From Isochrysis galbana (lineage: Eukaryota; Haptophyta; Isochrysidales; Isochrysidaceae), in the NCBI GenBank assembly GCA_018136815.1, contig CM030935.1, forward strand, positions 5,323,921 through 5,387,920: a stretch of DNA of 64,000 nt. Direction: 5' to 3'. Shown piece after piece: positions 42,625 through 53,784 of this stretch. A program made the position numbers and the translations under genes. The notes beneath the pieces are model-generated. The model saw only the letters and a program-made list of their open reading frames with translations. It was not told the origin of the DNA and searched no databases. The first letter of the stretch is position 1. The number at the start of each line of letters is the position of its first letter.

Positions 42625-42840
42625 GAGGGACGCGTAGAAGTTAGAGAAGGAGCGGGGGGGGAGGGACGCGTAGAAGTTAGAGAAGGAGCGGGGGAGGGGG
42701 AAGGGACGCGTAGAAGTTAGAGAAGGAGCGGGAGAGGGGGAAGGGACGCGTAGAAGTTAGAGAAGGAGCGGGGGAGGGGAGGGACGCGTAGGAGTTAGAG
42801 AAGGAACGGGGAGGGGGGGGGAGGGACGCGTAGAATTTGG
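42625..42840. repeat. Six-unit minisatellite, about 40 bases per unit
   Basis: GGGACGCGTAGAAGTTAGAG plus AAGGAGCGGGG is repeated six times with G-run length changes; the last unit is divergent (TAGAATTTGGAAG). It sits just upstream of the isomerase start codon, so it may lie in the promoter or 5' leader. Confidence 0.9.
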
Positions 42841-42900
42841 AAGTTCGACAAGGAGCAAGGAGCGGGGGGAGGGGGGAGGGCCGAACACTGAGCCCCTAAG

Positions 42901-43947
42901 CGGATAAAGGTACCCAGCTTTATAGGACGAGTCCTACAATGTAGGACGACGTTGTGAACTATGAAGACACGGTTCAATCTAGGAATGGGGAGCTAGGGTT
43001 TGGTTTCTGTGTTCATCTCATTGCCCTCATTGAGTCCTCCTAGAGGCTGCCTCAAGACACCATTCTCAAAGCATAATGAGTTATTTGCCACTCGCGGAAG
43101 CCTTCCCGGCAAAAAACGGCGTTGTCCTACGAATTGCCGCAAACACCTGAGGACACGATTTGAGGCTCATGATTGTCGGATCCAGAGTATTTCCACAATA
43201 CTCTAGACCGATCCGATGGCTTGTGTGTCTTTTAACTTTAGGATGGGCATTGTTTCTTGGGGCTTGAGGGGTGATCGCCGTTCACTTCGGGACTCTTCGT
43301 TGTGGCTTCGTTTCGGTTGGCTGCATTCTTCTCCGGACTCGTTTCTTTGATTGTTGCGACTGTTTACGTGAGTTTTCGGAGTGTCCCTTTGTTGACTGGG
43401 CGGTTTTGTGAGTGATGTGTGATCGTGGCTTGTGTCGCCATGTAGCGCGCGCGCTCCCTCTCTCTTTCTCAAGACTGTGCTCTATGCCCCTTGAGACTTG
43501 CCCCACGAACAAGCATTCGCTTGTTTCGACAATGATGAGCTCCATAGAACTTGCTCCCACGAGATGAAATGCTCTTTGGCATGGGTTCTTCTCGACCTTC
43601 AGTGGAGACCAAGCTTGGTTTTGAAGCCCAATGACCAATGAGAGTTTTGGCTGCTTTTGCCTCTTGCAGGGCAAAAAAAAAACAAAACTCTCAACGCACC
43701 CGGTGGCCTCCGATGGCCGAAGTACTCAGTTCACGCTGGAGCCGAAAGCTCGGTCAAGACGAAGTCTACAGCCTTGGCCATTGTGGGAGCTAAGGATCTC
43801 AAGACTGAGTTGGGACTATCCTTCAGTTGGTGCGGAAGTCCCAATCCTTCACTCTCGAAAGTTGTGTGGCTTTCAAGCTCAGGGTCCTACAAATACACCG
43901 AAATCGTAGGACGCGGTCCTGTAATGTAGGACGGAACTTTTTAGCCG
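42901..43947. repeat. Repeat D, copy 2, split by a 358-base LTR
   Basis: The same element as 37669-39304: CGGATAAAGGTACCCAGC at the left and GACGGAACTTTTTAGCCG at the right. Without the insert at 43174-43531 and one ATGAT it is about 684 bases, the same size as copy 1 without its insert. Confidence 0.8.
43174..43531. mobile_element. Solo LTR, family B, with ATGAT target duplication
   Basis: The insert is 358 bases, begins TGTCGGATCC and ends TTTCGACA, so its ends are the inverted pair TGTCG/CGACA. ATGAT flanks it on both sides (43169-43173 and 43532-43536), and repeat D copy 1 has ATGAT once at that point (37941). This is a textbook solo LTR; its orientation cannot be fixed. Confidence 0.93.
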
Positions 43948-44089
43948 TAAGTAGAGCACGAGGGGACGAGCCGCAAGGCGAGTGAGAGAGAGATAAGGGG
44001 CGCGGGCGCGGCCGTCAGTCAGAAGGTATAGCAGGGTCGCAGGGTCGCGCGCGCGGCGAGAATGTTAAGAAGGTTTTTTTTATTTAGCC

Positions 44090-44310
44090 CGCGCCTGCTA
44101 GCAGGCTCTCCACCACTGAGCAACAGACCATCTGAGCCGACAGGGCAAGGAGGAAGGCACCCAAGGCCAGCGAGGCCAGCGAGGGAGAGGTAGGAGAGGC
44201 CAAGGGCCCAGACCCAGCCTCCACTTCCCCCTGAGCCCTGAGCTGGCCCAGCTGGCCCTCTGGGGGGACCCGAGGGTCCCCTCAGAGGCAGAGGGGGCGC
44301 ATGGCGCGCG
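44090..44310. repeat. GC-rich repeat block
   Basis: GGCCAGCGAGGCCAGCGAGG, GGGAGAGGTAGGAG and CTCCACTTCCCCCTGAGC match blocks at 8230-8310 and 9000-9060. No hairpin is visible at its left edge, only an A/T run after AGAATGTTAAGAAGG. 44311-44650 is without a supported gene. Confidence 0.65.
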
Positions 44311-44654
44311 CAGGCATCGCACGCCCGTAGGAGAACGAAGAGAACGACGAAAAAAGCACGACGAAAAAAGACACGATCTGACACATGAAAAGGTAACACT
44401 CACGCCTGTTTACGGTATGTTTTCAAGCCGCCGACACTAGCCGACACCTTGCGCGACATACGAATGCCGCGAAAGCGCGGCAATACTTGAAAAAGACGCG
44501 AGAAGAGGCGGCCGAGACCTCCCAGGGGCCAGGGGCACGAAGTGTCACACGCAACAGGCGTTTATGTTTGTTTTGCCGCAGGATCACCACACCGGTAGTA
44601 GGTCTGCCCCAGCCCACCCCCTGCACTTGGCCCGTTGTAGTGCACGCGGCCCCC

Positions 44655-44815
44655 CCCCCGATACCAAAGACAAAGGAATGAAGGGGGTGGTGTAAGGGAG
44701 TGAGTAAACTGGGGTATAGGCGATGTCGTTAGTGAGTACCGTGAGTATGAGTACGTGGACCCGTATAGCTAGCGTGAGTAGCCTGTAGCCTGAATCTTCA
44801 GATGTTTTATTATTT
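44655..44815 (-). repeat. Dispersed repeat B
   Basis: On the minus strand it starts at AAACATCTGAAGATTCAGGC and ends with CTTTGTCTTTGGTATCGGGG, matching the plus-strand copies at 24787, 29530 and 39698. Confidence 0.6.
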
Positions 44816-44854
44816 TTCCCTCCGGTTTCTTCCCCTCCCGCGGGGAGTCTCACC

Positions 44855-44950
44855 CTACCATGAGCCCCCCCGCGAGCACCCCGAAGGAGAGGCCCAGGAG
44901 CACCACGTACGCGACGAGAACGGCGTCGCCTTGGCGGCGTCGCCTTGGCT
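44855..44950 (-). pseudogene. C-terminal membrane-helix fragment, copy 2
   Basis: It codes in one frame for GDAVLVAYVVLLGLSFGVLA and matches 19455-19545, including the flank after the stop. One extra base in the G run shifts the last three codons. The first bases of the unit (GCGACGCCGCCAAG) are duplicated just upstream. Confidence 0.55.
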
Positions 44951-47119
44951 TGGCATGAGGGATCGTCGGATCGTCCCGAGGTCGGGAGGTGCTGGGGCGT
45001 GCGAGCGCTTCGGCTTCGACGGCTTGGGGCGGCCCCTGTGGGGCGTCGTGGCGGCGGGGGGCCGTTCTCCCATTATGGGCGTGCCCAAATACGACAGTTC
45101 TACTTCAAACCATGCTCCTTTGTGGTGCATGTAGTATTCTCCATTTTTGTCTATGCGGATTTCTGGTGGGGGCTCTATTTGTTCTTCCGCGAGGGCCGCG
45201 TCGTTACTGGGCTGTCGCGCTGGGGGCGGCGGGCTGAAAGTCGAGCATTTTAAGACGTCGGCGTGGTCGACTATCAATTGCCACGAGTCTAGGAATTTCT
45301 CTTTGTGGATGTAATCACCTTTGAATTTTGTGTATGTGTCGTTGTTTGGAAAACAGCTTTCGCATTCTTCCCTTGTGAAGGGAGTGGCGTTCCCGTCTGA
45401 GTAGACGTTGTGTACCATGTTGCAGTCTAGTGCGCTCCACAATTCCGTCCACGGCGGGGGTACTCGGGGGCCGCGTATGTTAGGGTTGTGCCAGATGGGT
45501 TGTGAGAGTGCTCCTGCTTCGCTCAGGCTTAGCCGGGTGAGGGGGAGTGTGCGGATGGTTTCCAGTGCGTTCTTCCAGAAAGGGGGGAGGCGGCTTGCTC
45601 CGAAGATTCCGTCTGTTAGTCTGTTCGTGGGTATCGTGGATAAAACTGCCGCCCTGCCTAGGCTGGTTCGACAGAACCACGCGTCGAGGACTTGTTTCCA
45701 GTTAGCTTGTCGGGGGTCTAGATAATTAAGTATCCATTTGGCACGCAGCGCTTTTACATGGTTAGTCCAATCTATAAGTCCTAGCCCCAAATTCGGGCCG
45801 TTCGAGGTGTCGCTTTCCATGGGTGCCTCCGGGTGCTTAATCCACTGTATCTTGCGTTCCGTTCTATGGTTTGTCCATAATATCAAGTCTACCTGTTTCT
45901 TGAGGTGCCTGTGGAACCAGCCGGGTGGCATTAATGTTTGTAGCCAGTAACGAGGGATCGAGTAGATGAGGAAGTTGGCCACCTTCGTTTTGCCGTGTAT
46001 TGAGAGCGTGCTGGCGATGGGCGCGTATGCTGTCGTCTTTTTTGCTATTTTGTCGGCTAGTTTCTTCCAGAAGGAGTTGGTCGCCTTCTGGTCCCCCAGG
46101 GGTACCCCGAGTATGGTGGCGTAGTCCTTGGTTTTAAGCCATTTAAAGTGTTTGAAGTCTTTCGGGGGGGCCTTCCTACGAAGGGAGCCCATTCGCATTC
46201 CCTCATATTTGGCCTCGTTTGGCTTGCCGCTAGAGGCTTTCGCGTATCTCTCCACCCATTCGAGGGAGCGGCGTAGGCTGGGGAAGTCGGATGCCATGAG
46301 TTGGGTGTCGTCGGCAAATTGGCTGATTTTGAGTTCCGCTCCGTTTATTATTATGCCGTTCACGCTGTCGTCATTGTTTATGGCGCGGGTGAGGGCCTCC
46401 GCCGTGAGGAGGAAGGCGAGCGGTGACAGCGGGCAGCCTTGAGGGACTCCGCTGCTTATGGTGAAGGGGAAGCTCCTGCCCCCGTTTGATTTTATGTACC
46501 GTATCGGGCGTGCATGTGGGTTCGTCAATGCTTTCGCGTATCTTTTGAAGTCCTTGCCGAATTTAAGAAGGTCTAGTGCCAAGTGATAGAACGCCCAGCT
46601 TACTCTGTCGAAAGCTTTTTCCCAGTCCAGCGCAAGGAGGATACCCGGTTCGCCTGATTCGTCTAAGTACGCCTTCGTCAATTGCAGTAAGTGGGTGGCT
46701 TCTCCTATTAATCGCTTGGGCACGAATCCGAGTTGGTCCCTTGAGATAATGTTTCCAATGATTTTTTTGAGCCTATTTGTTAGTATTTTTGCTAGTATCT
46801 TGTAGTCGCTCTGCAATAGGGTTATTGGTCTGTAGTTCCGCGGGTCTCTCGCGTCGCCTTTTTTGTACAAGAGTATGATATCTCCCTCTCTCACGGAATA
46901 GTGTAACTCTCCCTTTGACAGGGCTGTGTTGAGCATCCGCAGAAAGTCATGTTTTACTAGTGTCTCAAAGCTAGAGTAGAACTCCGCCGGTAGCGCATCG
47001 GGTCCGGAGCTTTTGCCCCTACCTATGCTATGTATCGCCGACACGAGTTCCTCCATCGTGATTTTGCCTTCAAGCTGTATTGCGTCGTTGTCGGCGAGGG
47101 GGATAGTTCTTATTCTCAT
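44855..47119 (-). mobile_element. LINE ORF2, reverse transcriptase half, fused to an ORF1 piece
   Basis: A 754-residue open frame. Residues 1-684 are the RT part of an L1-like ORF2: KSSGPDALPAEFYSSF (motif 0), NYRPITLLQSDYKILAKIL, LLALDWEKAFDRVSWAF (motif A, catalytic Asp), SSGVPQGCPLSPLAFLL (motif B) and QFADDTQLM (motif C, 267-275), followed by thumb and C-terminal regions. At about 45067 the frame passes directly into PPAATTPHRGRPKPSKPKRS, the Pro-rich start of ORF1, then into the membrane-helix fragment in another frame. The endonuclease half is absent upstream of 47119. The RT motifs themselves are intact, but the unit as a whole is a chimera of at least three pieces. Confidence 0.9.
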
Positions 47120-47139
47120 TCATCGCACATCGAGCCAGT

Positions 47140-47700
47140 GGGCATGCTCGATCCGTCAGCACCATGGCCCATCTAGATTCTACATTCTACCTTCTCGATT
47201 TTCTTTCACCCGACTGGCTGGGCCAAAGCGCCACGCTAGCCGCAGTGGCTCAGAGCCCTCCCGCAACGCACGACTCCACACCGCGTGAACACAACAACGC
47301 AAGACTCTTAGTCAGCTGATATTCAATTCGCTCAACACATGAAATTTTAGCCCATGGCGTGGTGTGCCCCAGGACACGGCAGCTCGCTCCCCCCCCCGCC
47401 TTTCCCCCCACGGCTATAGGATATCCAACGGACAAGAAGGCGCACGACACATGCACGTGAGCACGCTCGCGCACTGCGAGCGTGCGGGCAAGGCTGTGGC
47501 GGCAGCAGCGGCAGGCAAGGTGCCACCCATGCACTCCTAGACGGTGGCCCATCCCCGGCTCACCCAGCACGGTGCCTTTACCACACGACGCGCTGCGCTA
47601 GGGCGGCGCCCTCCGCTGACGTTCCGGTGAGGGGCGGGTAATTGCGTGCTGATGGAGAGGTCGGAGGCATTGGGACGTGTACACGCAAGGGGTCATGGCG
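47140..47700. other. Intergenic, no supported gene
   Basis: Between the LINE RT and the end of the ribosomal protein gene there is mixed sequence with short frames only. The 3' leader of the ribosomal gene must lie in its right part, but no polyadenylation signal is distinctive. Confidence 0.5.
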
Positions 47701-47710
47701 CACAGCACGT

Positions 47711-49206
47711 CTACTCCTCATCGTCGTCATCGGCAGCATCGAGAGCCGCCTTCATCGCCGCCTTCTTGGCCGCGATGGTGGCCTTGCGCTCCGCATACGT
47801 CTTCGGAATCTGCTCATTCCTCTTCGGATACGTGTCCTTCTTCTCTGTCGGCGTGTACTCAGGGTCCTCGCGGATCTGCGGACAGCGACCATGGCAGATG
47901 GTGAGACAAGGAAGGCATCGAGAGGGATATGGGCTGTTGAACTGCGCATAGAGAGCCGCACCTTCTCGTGTGCCTTCTGGTACATCTCCTCAAGTGAATC
48001 TCCCTCGATTTCGCGCTCAATGTACGAGGAGAACTGAGTCTGGTAGCGCTCGGGATCCTCCTCCTCGAGCAGCTCCATGTACTCTGCGACGTGGCCGCCG
48101 AAGATGTACTTCTTGTGCACCTCACCGTCGAGCTCCTTGGCATCCGGGTCGTAGCCGGGGAAGCGCTGCGGGCGACAGACGTAGGATGCGGGGCGTGTGA
48201 CTGCCGGTCCTCGAACGAGCTGTAGCCCAGCGGGCGGCCCATTTGTTCAAAGACACACAGCAGGGGGAGGAGGACGCGGGGGGGATCGACAGGAGGGAAG
48301 CGAGAGCGCAGGGAGAGCGGCGAACCTTGTCGGAGTGTGGAATGTTGAGGCCGCCGTCGACAGCGCCCTTGAGCGCGCCAAAGACTTTGGCACCGGTTGT
48401 AGTGCGGATGAGGCCGACGTCGAGCACGCAGGTGAAAGGTCGCTTGTCACCCTCTGCCTCCACAAGGTAGTGCTCGCCATCAGGATCGTCGTTGCCCTCA
48501 TACATCTCGTCAAGGCCGAGCTTTTTTAGGAGACGGCGTGCGACAAGGAGACCGGTGCAGTAGCAGGCGGCGTAGTTGGTGAGGCCGACCTCGACACCAT
48601 ACTTGGGAAGCTCGTGCGAGTAAGCGGCGGCAAGGCAGATGTCACCCACAATCTTTGAGTGCATGACCTGGCAGATGACGTCCTGCGGGAGACAAGCCAG
48701 AGGAAGAGGCGAGGGTTGAGGAGAGGGGAAGCACGAGGGTATGGCGCGGATGCCAAACACGTCACTCCCTTCCGAAGCTTGTTCCAGGCCACGCCACTCC
48801 CCCGCCCCCTCGAGTCCGGCCCTTCCGCCCCGACAGCCCTCTCCTCGGCAACAGAGCTCCCTGTGCAGACTCCTCTGCCGCCAGCCTCAGCTTCCAGAAG
48901 AGATGGAGCAAATGAGACATAGGACGCGGAGTCCGAGCCCGCACGCTCACCGCGCCTCTCCGGCAGTGAAAGAGAGAGGGGGGGAGAGGGAGAGAGAGAG
49001 GGAGAGAGGGAGAGAGAGAGAGAGAGACGGACCTTGTTTGTGCAGCGGACGACGAGGCGATACTTTGGAGAGCCAAACTTGTTCTTATCCTGGACGACCA
49101 TGCGCTTGCGAGCCTGGTAGTCGGTCTTTCCCTGCCTGCGGCGACGGTACTTGACCTGGTAGCGCTTGTGGTACGCTGCGGTCTTGAGCACCTTGACGTG
49201 ACCCAT
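47711..49206 (-). CDS. RPL5: 60S ribosomal protein L5 (uL18)
   Basis: A component of the central protuberance of the large subunit that carries 5S rRNA. Four exons join in frame: 49206-49033, 48682-48326, 48165-47962 and 47875-47711, giving 299 residues (human 297). Landmarks in order: [115 protein letters not shown] and [15 protein letters not shown]; the C-terminus is Lys/Ala/Asp-rich. All introns are GT-AG. The sequence just upstream of the ATG is a long GA/G-rich tract (49210-49690), and intron 1 also holds one. Confidence 0.97.
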
Positions 49207-49209
49207 GGC

Positions 49210-49459
49210 AGAGAGAGAGAGAGAGAGAGGGAGGGAGGGAGGGAGAGAGAGAGAGAGAGAGCGGGGACGGCGACGTCGGGAGGGGTAAGGAAGGGTCCGG
49301 CAGGAGAGGGAAGAAGAGAGAGAAAAGAGGGGGTGGGGGGAGAATAAAACAGCGAGGGGGCGGGGGAGTGAGAGAGAGGGGCGGGGGAGAAGAAGGAGAG
49401 AGAGGGAGAGAGGGAGAGGAAGTGAGTGAGAGAGAAGAGGGGGGGAAAGAAGAAGGAGA

Positions 49460-49503
<44 letters not shown>

Positions 49504-49690
49504 GGGAGGGGAGAGGGGGAGAGAGAGAGAGAGGGACGAGGCGGCGTGAGAGAGAGAGAGAGAGAGAGAGCACGTGGGCGAGGGGGGGGGCGGCGATACC
49601 GATGGGGGGGGGGGCAGAACCGAGGGGGGGGGGGCGGGGGGGCAGTACCGAGGGGGGGGGCAGTAGTACCGAGGGGGGGACATTACCCTG
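49210..49690. repeat. GA-rich and G-run microsatellites
   Basis: (GA)n with G runs, ending in GTACCGAGGGGGGGG-type units (49600-49680). It lies immediately upstream of RPL5. Long frames on the opposite strand are artefacts of the CT repeat. Confidence 0.9.
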
Positions 49691-49880
49691 AAGTCGCGTT
49701 CCGTCAAAAGAGGGCCATGGGATAGTTCTGTTTTCACTCAGATTGTTATGTTAGTACATGCACAAGAACGCGGCGCGTGCGCATAGCAGCTGCAGATAAA
49801 AAGTTCCGCATGCACGCACGGCGTCCCCGCGGGGGAACCGATGCACATCGCGCCATGCGCATGCACGGCGTGCATATGGG
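49691..49880 (+). repeat. Tail-2 repeat followed by GC palindromes
   Basis: AAGTCGCGTTCCGTCAAAAG to TTGTTATGTTAGTAC is tail-2. From 49797, GCATGCACGCACGGCGTCCC, CCGATGCACATCGCGCC and GCATGCACGGCGTGCA form a foldback-rich block repeated at 63205-63280 and 63382-63460. Confidence 0.7.
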
Positions 49881-50038
49881 TGATTGCAAAACTCATCACA
49901 CAATGCCCCGTGAGATCCTGAGATATCTCTCTATCTCTCTCATACTGGACGTTTGCGTAAGTGTGGGCGAACCGCAGAGAACCAAATTGGCATACGCATG
50001 CACGGCGTCTCCAGGGGCTGCCAGGGGGGGCGCGCTGG

Positions 50039-50905
50039 TGTCGCATCCGCGATCGACTTCTGGCCGTGCGCCTTTGTGCTCAATCGATCTTGTTGCCGCG
50101 GAGTTTTACTCGTAACTTGTAGAACTCTTCACTCGTAACTCGCCCCTCGCTCCTTGCCGTCGCGCCCCTTTGTGGCCTGTCTCGCTCCTGTTTCGCTCCC
50201 AGGCGCCTTGGGCCTTGCTCGGTCTTTGGTCCCTCCTTGCTGTCGTTCCCCCGCGCCTGCTCTCGCTCTCGTCGTAGGTGTTCGTCGCTGCGGACTTTTC
50301 CCCCGCGCGAAGCCTATCCTCTCGCCCCTTTCGGCTTACGCACGTAGATTCCCTCCTTACTTTCTACCTACTCGTTCGCGGTAACCGCCGTTCGCCGTCG
50401 GCTCTTCCGTCGCATCGTCGCTCTCTTGTCGGCTTTCTCTTCCTTGTTTCCTTCCTTCTGTGTCTTCCCCGCCCAAGTGGGGAAAGATACGTTAGTGTGG
50501 AGGAATGTTGGGTGAAAGTCGAGTGTGCGTGTCTCGGATTGTTGTCGGACTAGTCGGATTGGTATCCTGTCGGCCTCTGTCGCCCTCGTCCCTCGCCCCA
50601 GTCGCTCCTCGCTCCCTCGTTCTCGCTCTCACTCTCGCTCCGTCGTAACAAGCAATCTTACATACAACACCAACCAAATCCACTCACTCACCCACTCACA
50701 CTCGCTGTCCGCTATGTCCGCTCCGTCCTCCGTCCTCGCGCTCGCCCTCGCCACTGCCCGCCATCCACCATCCATCTTCCAACCATGGACCATGGAAGAT
50801 GGTCAGCCCGTCCAACCCGCCAATGCCCAAAAGGCCGTGCCTTCCGCCGCCTACCTTCCGCCCCATCCGGTTCCTCCTGTTCCATCCATAACCTCCAGTC
50901 CGTCA
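50039..50905 (+). mobile_element. Complete family A LTR unit with GCTGG target duplication
   Basis: It runs 867 bases from TGTCGCATCCGCGATCGACT to CCTCCAGTCCGTCA. GCTGG is duplicated at 50034-50038 and 50906-50910. Inside, GGAAAGATACGTTAGTGTGG lies upstream of a gag-like ATG at 50714 (MSAPSSVLALALATARHPPS, then MEDGQPVQPANAQKAVPSAA). The same boundaries are found at 38272-39215, so the unit including this ATG is what moves or is left after recombination. Confidence 0.92.
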
Positions 50906-51034
50906 GCTGGTCAGCTGGTTCGTCAGGGAAAAGACAATGAGACAACTGCTGCCAAAAATAGACCAGTCCCCAAAAGCGCGCGCCGTAGATGTTGAACGCT
51001 GATACTAGGGTCACGTGTGAATATTGTTGTATAG

Positions 51035-51096
51035 ATAACTATGGACATTTGATCGCTCAATTCGACTGATGCCCCACAATTGACGGAACGACACCT
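51035..51096 (-). repeat. Tail-1 repeat
   Basis: On the minus strand GGTGTCGTTCCGTCAATTGT to AAATGTCCATAGTTA. It matches 2603-2664 and 63595-63532. The rest of 50911-51480 shows no gene I can support. Confidence 0.75.
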
Positions 51097-51517
51097 CCTT
51101 TGCCTTTGCAAGACCAGAACAATAAGAATAAGCTTTTTTTTTAGAGATATCTTGGTGCGAGCCGACGAAACCCCTATCGCGAGATTTTGGCACCCTGGAT
51201 CGCTCCGCCGGGCGCTCCGGTGCGCTCAAATGCCCAGCCCTGACCGCCCTAGCTTTGGCGGCTGGGTGGGCGCGGCCGGCATACGCAAACAGATTCGCCC
51301 CTCCCCCCGGGGAGTATCGCGCAAGTTGCGCATACTGGGCTATTTTGGGCCCAAATGCCGCGAACGTGTCCCCCCCCGCACCCCGCACAAATGAAGACCA
51401 AAGTGGCCCAAGTTCCGTACTGAGCTTCACGAAACTCTGACTCTGACTCTGACATGGCCCTTACCGAATACCGGAGGGGGGGAGGGGGGCGTTGTAGAAG
51501 TTAGAGAGAGCTCGGCG

Positions 51518-53784
51518 ATGGCGGCGATGGCGGGCGTGGGGGCGGGGGGAGCGGTGAGGGCGGGGGAAGGGGAAGGAGAGGGGTGGCGCTCGGCGCTGCT
51601 TGAAGCGGCGGTGCGCGAGGCACGCGAGGCGGCTGCGGCTGTCGAGCTTGCGGCACAGCGCTCGGCAGGCCATGCGAGCCGATGGGGAGAGCGAGAAGAG
51701 GAGGAGGAAGACAGAGAGAAGGGGAAGCGAGAGTGGGAGAAGGGGAAAGGAGGAGGGCTGGGGCGAGGGGAGGGGGGAAAGGGACGGGTGGGAGGAAGGG
51801 GAGGCGGGGCTGCGTATCTGTCCGGGATGGCCGACGCCCACGAGGAGTCTGCGGGCTGCGCCGGCATTGCCCCACCGCCAGCGGAGGACGCGCCGTACCA
51901 GGGGGACGCAGGCCTCTCCGCAGAGAAGCAAGGCTTGCGCGAGAGGGAGGGAGGCTTCTCTCTCTCGCGGGGAGGGAGCGAGGGGAAGTCGGAGCTGCAC
52001 TGGATCCCGATGCTCGACCTGCGCGCGTCGCATGCGTCGGGGCGAGTCAACGCGCGGCTGCTCCTCGTCTCGCCTGCCCTCCATGCCAGGGTACTCTTCA
52101 GGGTGCCGCTCGTCCTCCTCGTCTGGGCCGCACTCATCGTGAGCGCGAGGCCGGCCGCCCACTTTGACATCCCGCCCCTGCACCTAGCATTCTCACCAAC
52201 GCGCGCTCACGCGCCGCGCGCCGCTGCCACAGGCCGCCGAGACTCTCCTCTTCTTTGTGGGCGTCGCACCTGGCTTGATGAAGTGGGAGGGTGGGATGCC
52301 CGTCTGGTTGCCCGCCGCCACCTTCATCTTCTGCACGTCGTGGATGTTCCTCGCCGGCTTCACCGATCCGGGCTCGATTCCCATAAGCGACGAGCAGCGC
52401 GCCGGGCGCGCCGCAGCCGAGGCTGAGAACCATGTGCGCCATCCACCGCACGTGCTCCGAAACTCGCGGATCCCCCTCCATACCCCGCTCCTCTACGCAT
52501 TTCTCGCCGCGGCTGTCTCCCCCGCAGTCGATGGGTGTCAAGCTTGACGAGCTGGCCATCAAGGCGGCCGCGCTCACGCGGCTCGGCCGGATGCAAGAGG
52601 CAGTCATCTTCCTACGCGAGGGCAAGGCGCTCAAAGCCGAGCAGGTGGCTACGCCCTGACCGTGGTGCACCGCACACGCGGTCATACTCATGCGCCCGGC
52701 GCTTCGCTGTCCTCAGGACGCCAAGTACCCCGATGGCTTCTGCACCGCCTGCCTCCACCAGCGTCCAAGTCGCGCCCACCACTGCCGCGTCACTGACCGT
52801 TGCATAGCACGCTATGATCACTACTGCTGCTACATTGGCTCATCTGTTGGCCTGGCAAACTACAAGTACTATGTGCTCTTTGTGTGGACCACCTTCTTGC
52901 ACTCGTGAGTCCCACCCACCCCGCCCCGCCCCGCCCCGGAGGCACGCTGCCGCGACCATCACGCTCTGTCCGCCGCGCCGGCCGCAGGTGCGTCGTGCTG
53001 GCGGCATGTATCACCCGGCTCAGCCTGCTCGCCTTCTCACTCCTCGCTGAGCACTCCTCGCGGCCACCGTTAACTGCGCCCGAGCCCAGCTACGCCTACG
53101 CTGGCGAGGTGGACAGTTCGAGCTACGATGCTGGTGCCGCCGGGCTGATCCAAAGCGTCGTTGGCGCGCTGAGTGACGCCCCACCACCGTCACCACCAGC
53201 GCTAGTCAAGCAGGCAAGGGCGGCCCACACTCAAGCTACCCGCGCGCAGAGTGGCTCGCCGCCCTCGCGCGACCTCTGTCCGTCTACCCCTGCCGTCGTA
53301 GATTAACCTCGCCGACCTGGAAGCGGCCTGGCTCGCCGCAGCGCGTCAGTGCCCCGCGGCTGTTGTCTTGTGGGGTTACTGCACCTTCATCTGCATCCTG
53401 CTCGGGGGCCTCGGAACGTTCCACGCCATGCTCATCAGCCGCAACCTCACCACCTATGAGCACTCGAAGCAGACGTATCGCGACAAGGACGGTGCGACCC
53501 GCGCACGGCGGCAGCGCAGGGCCAAGCAACGAGCAGCCGTGCTCAGCCTGCTGGAGGCGAGGTCGTCCTGCTTGTTCCCGATCAACGCACGTGTAGAAGC
53601 GTCAGCAGGTGTGAGCCATTGTGGCGGATGCTGCTCCTCAGGTGTTTTACGGAATCCATTCGATCGTGGTCTTCTCGCCAACTGGGCGGAGGTCTTCGTG
53701 CCCGACGCGGCGAACCGTCTGATCTACTTCACCCCAAACCCACGCTCCGCCCCAGTTAAGGGTAGCCTCACCGAGATGCTTTGA
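51518..53784 (+). CDS. DHHC-family palmitoyltransferase with DHYC active site
   Basis: It should transfer palmitate to protein Cys at a membrane. Six exons join in frame: 51518-52138, 52233-52433, 52528-52644, 52717-52904, 52988-53213 and 53302-53784, giving 611 residues. Membrane segments include FRVPLVLLVWAALI, VWLPAATFIFCTSWMFLAGF, YYVLFVWTTFL and the pair around VVLWGYCTFICILLGGLG. FTDPGSIP precedes the Cys-rich domain, which reads FCTACLHQRPSRAHHC, RVTDRCIARYDHYCCYIGSS; the active Cys is 350. DHYC is known in yeast Akr1. Two usual zinc Cys are replaced (Thr339; Ser in SSVG). After it, NLTTYE (TTxE motif) and NPFDRGLLANW fit the family. Intron 5 begins CAG/GCAAGG; the others are GT-AG. 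Confidence 0.9.

Noticed and set aside
48526-49737. 400-residue minus-strand frame over RPL5 exon 1 and upstream CT repeats
   Set aside because: It combines a real exon with microsatellite and intron sequence. The four-exon RPL5 model fits the family length exactly.
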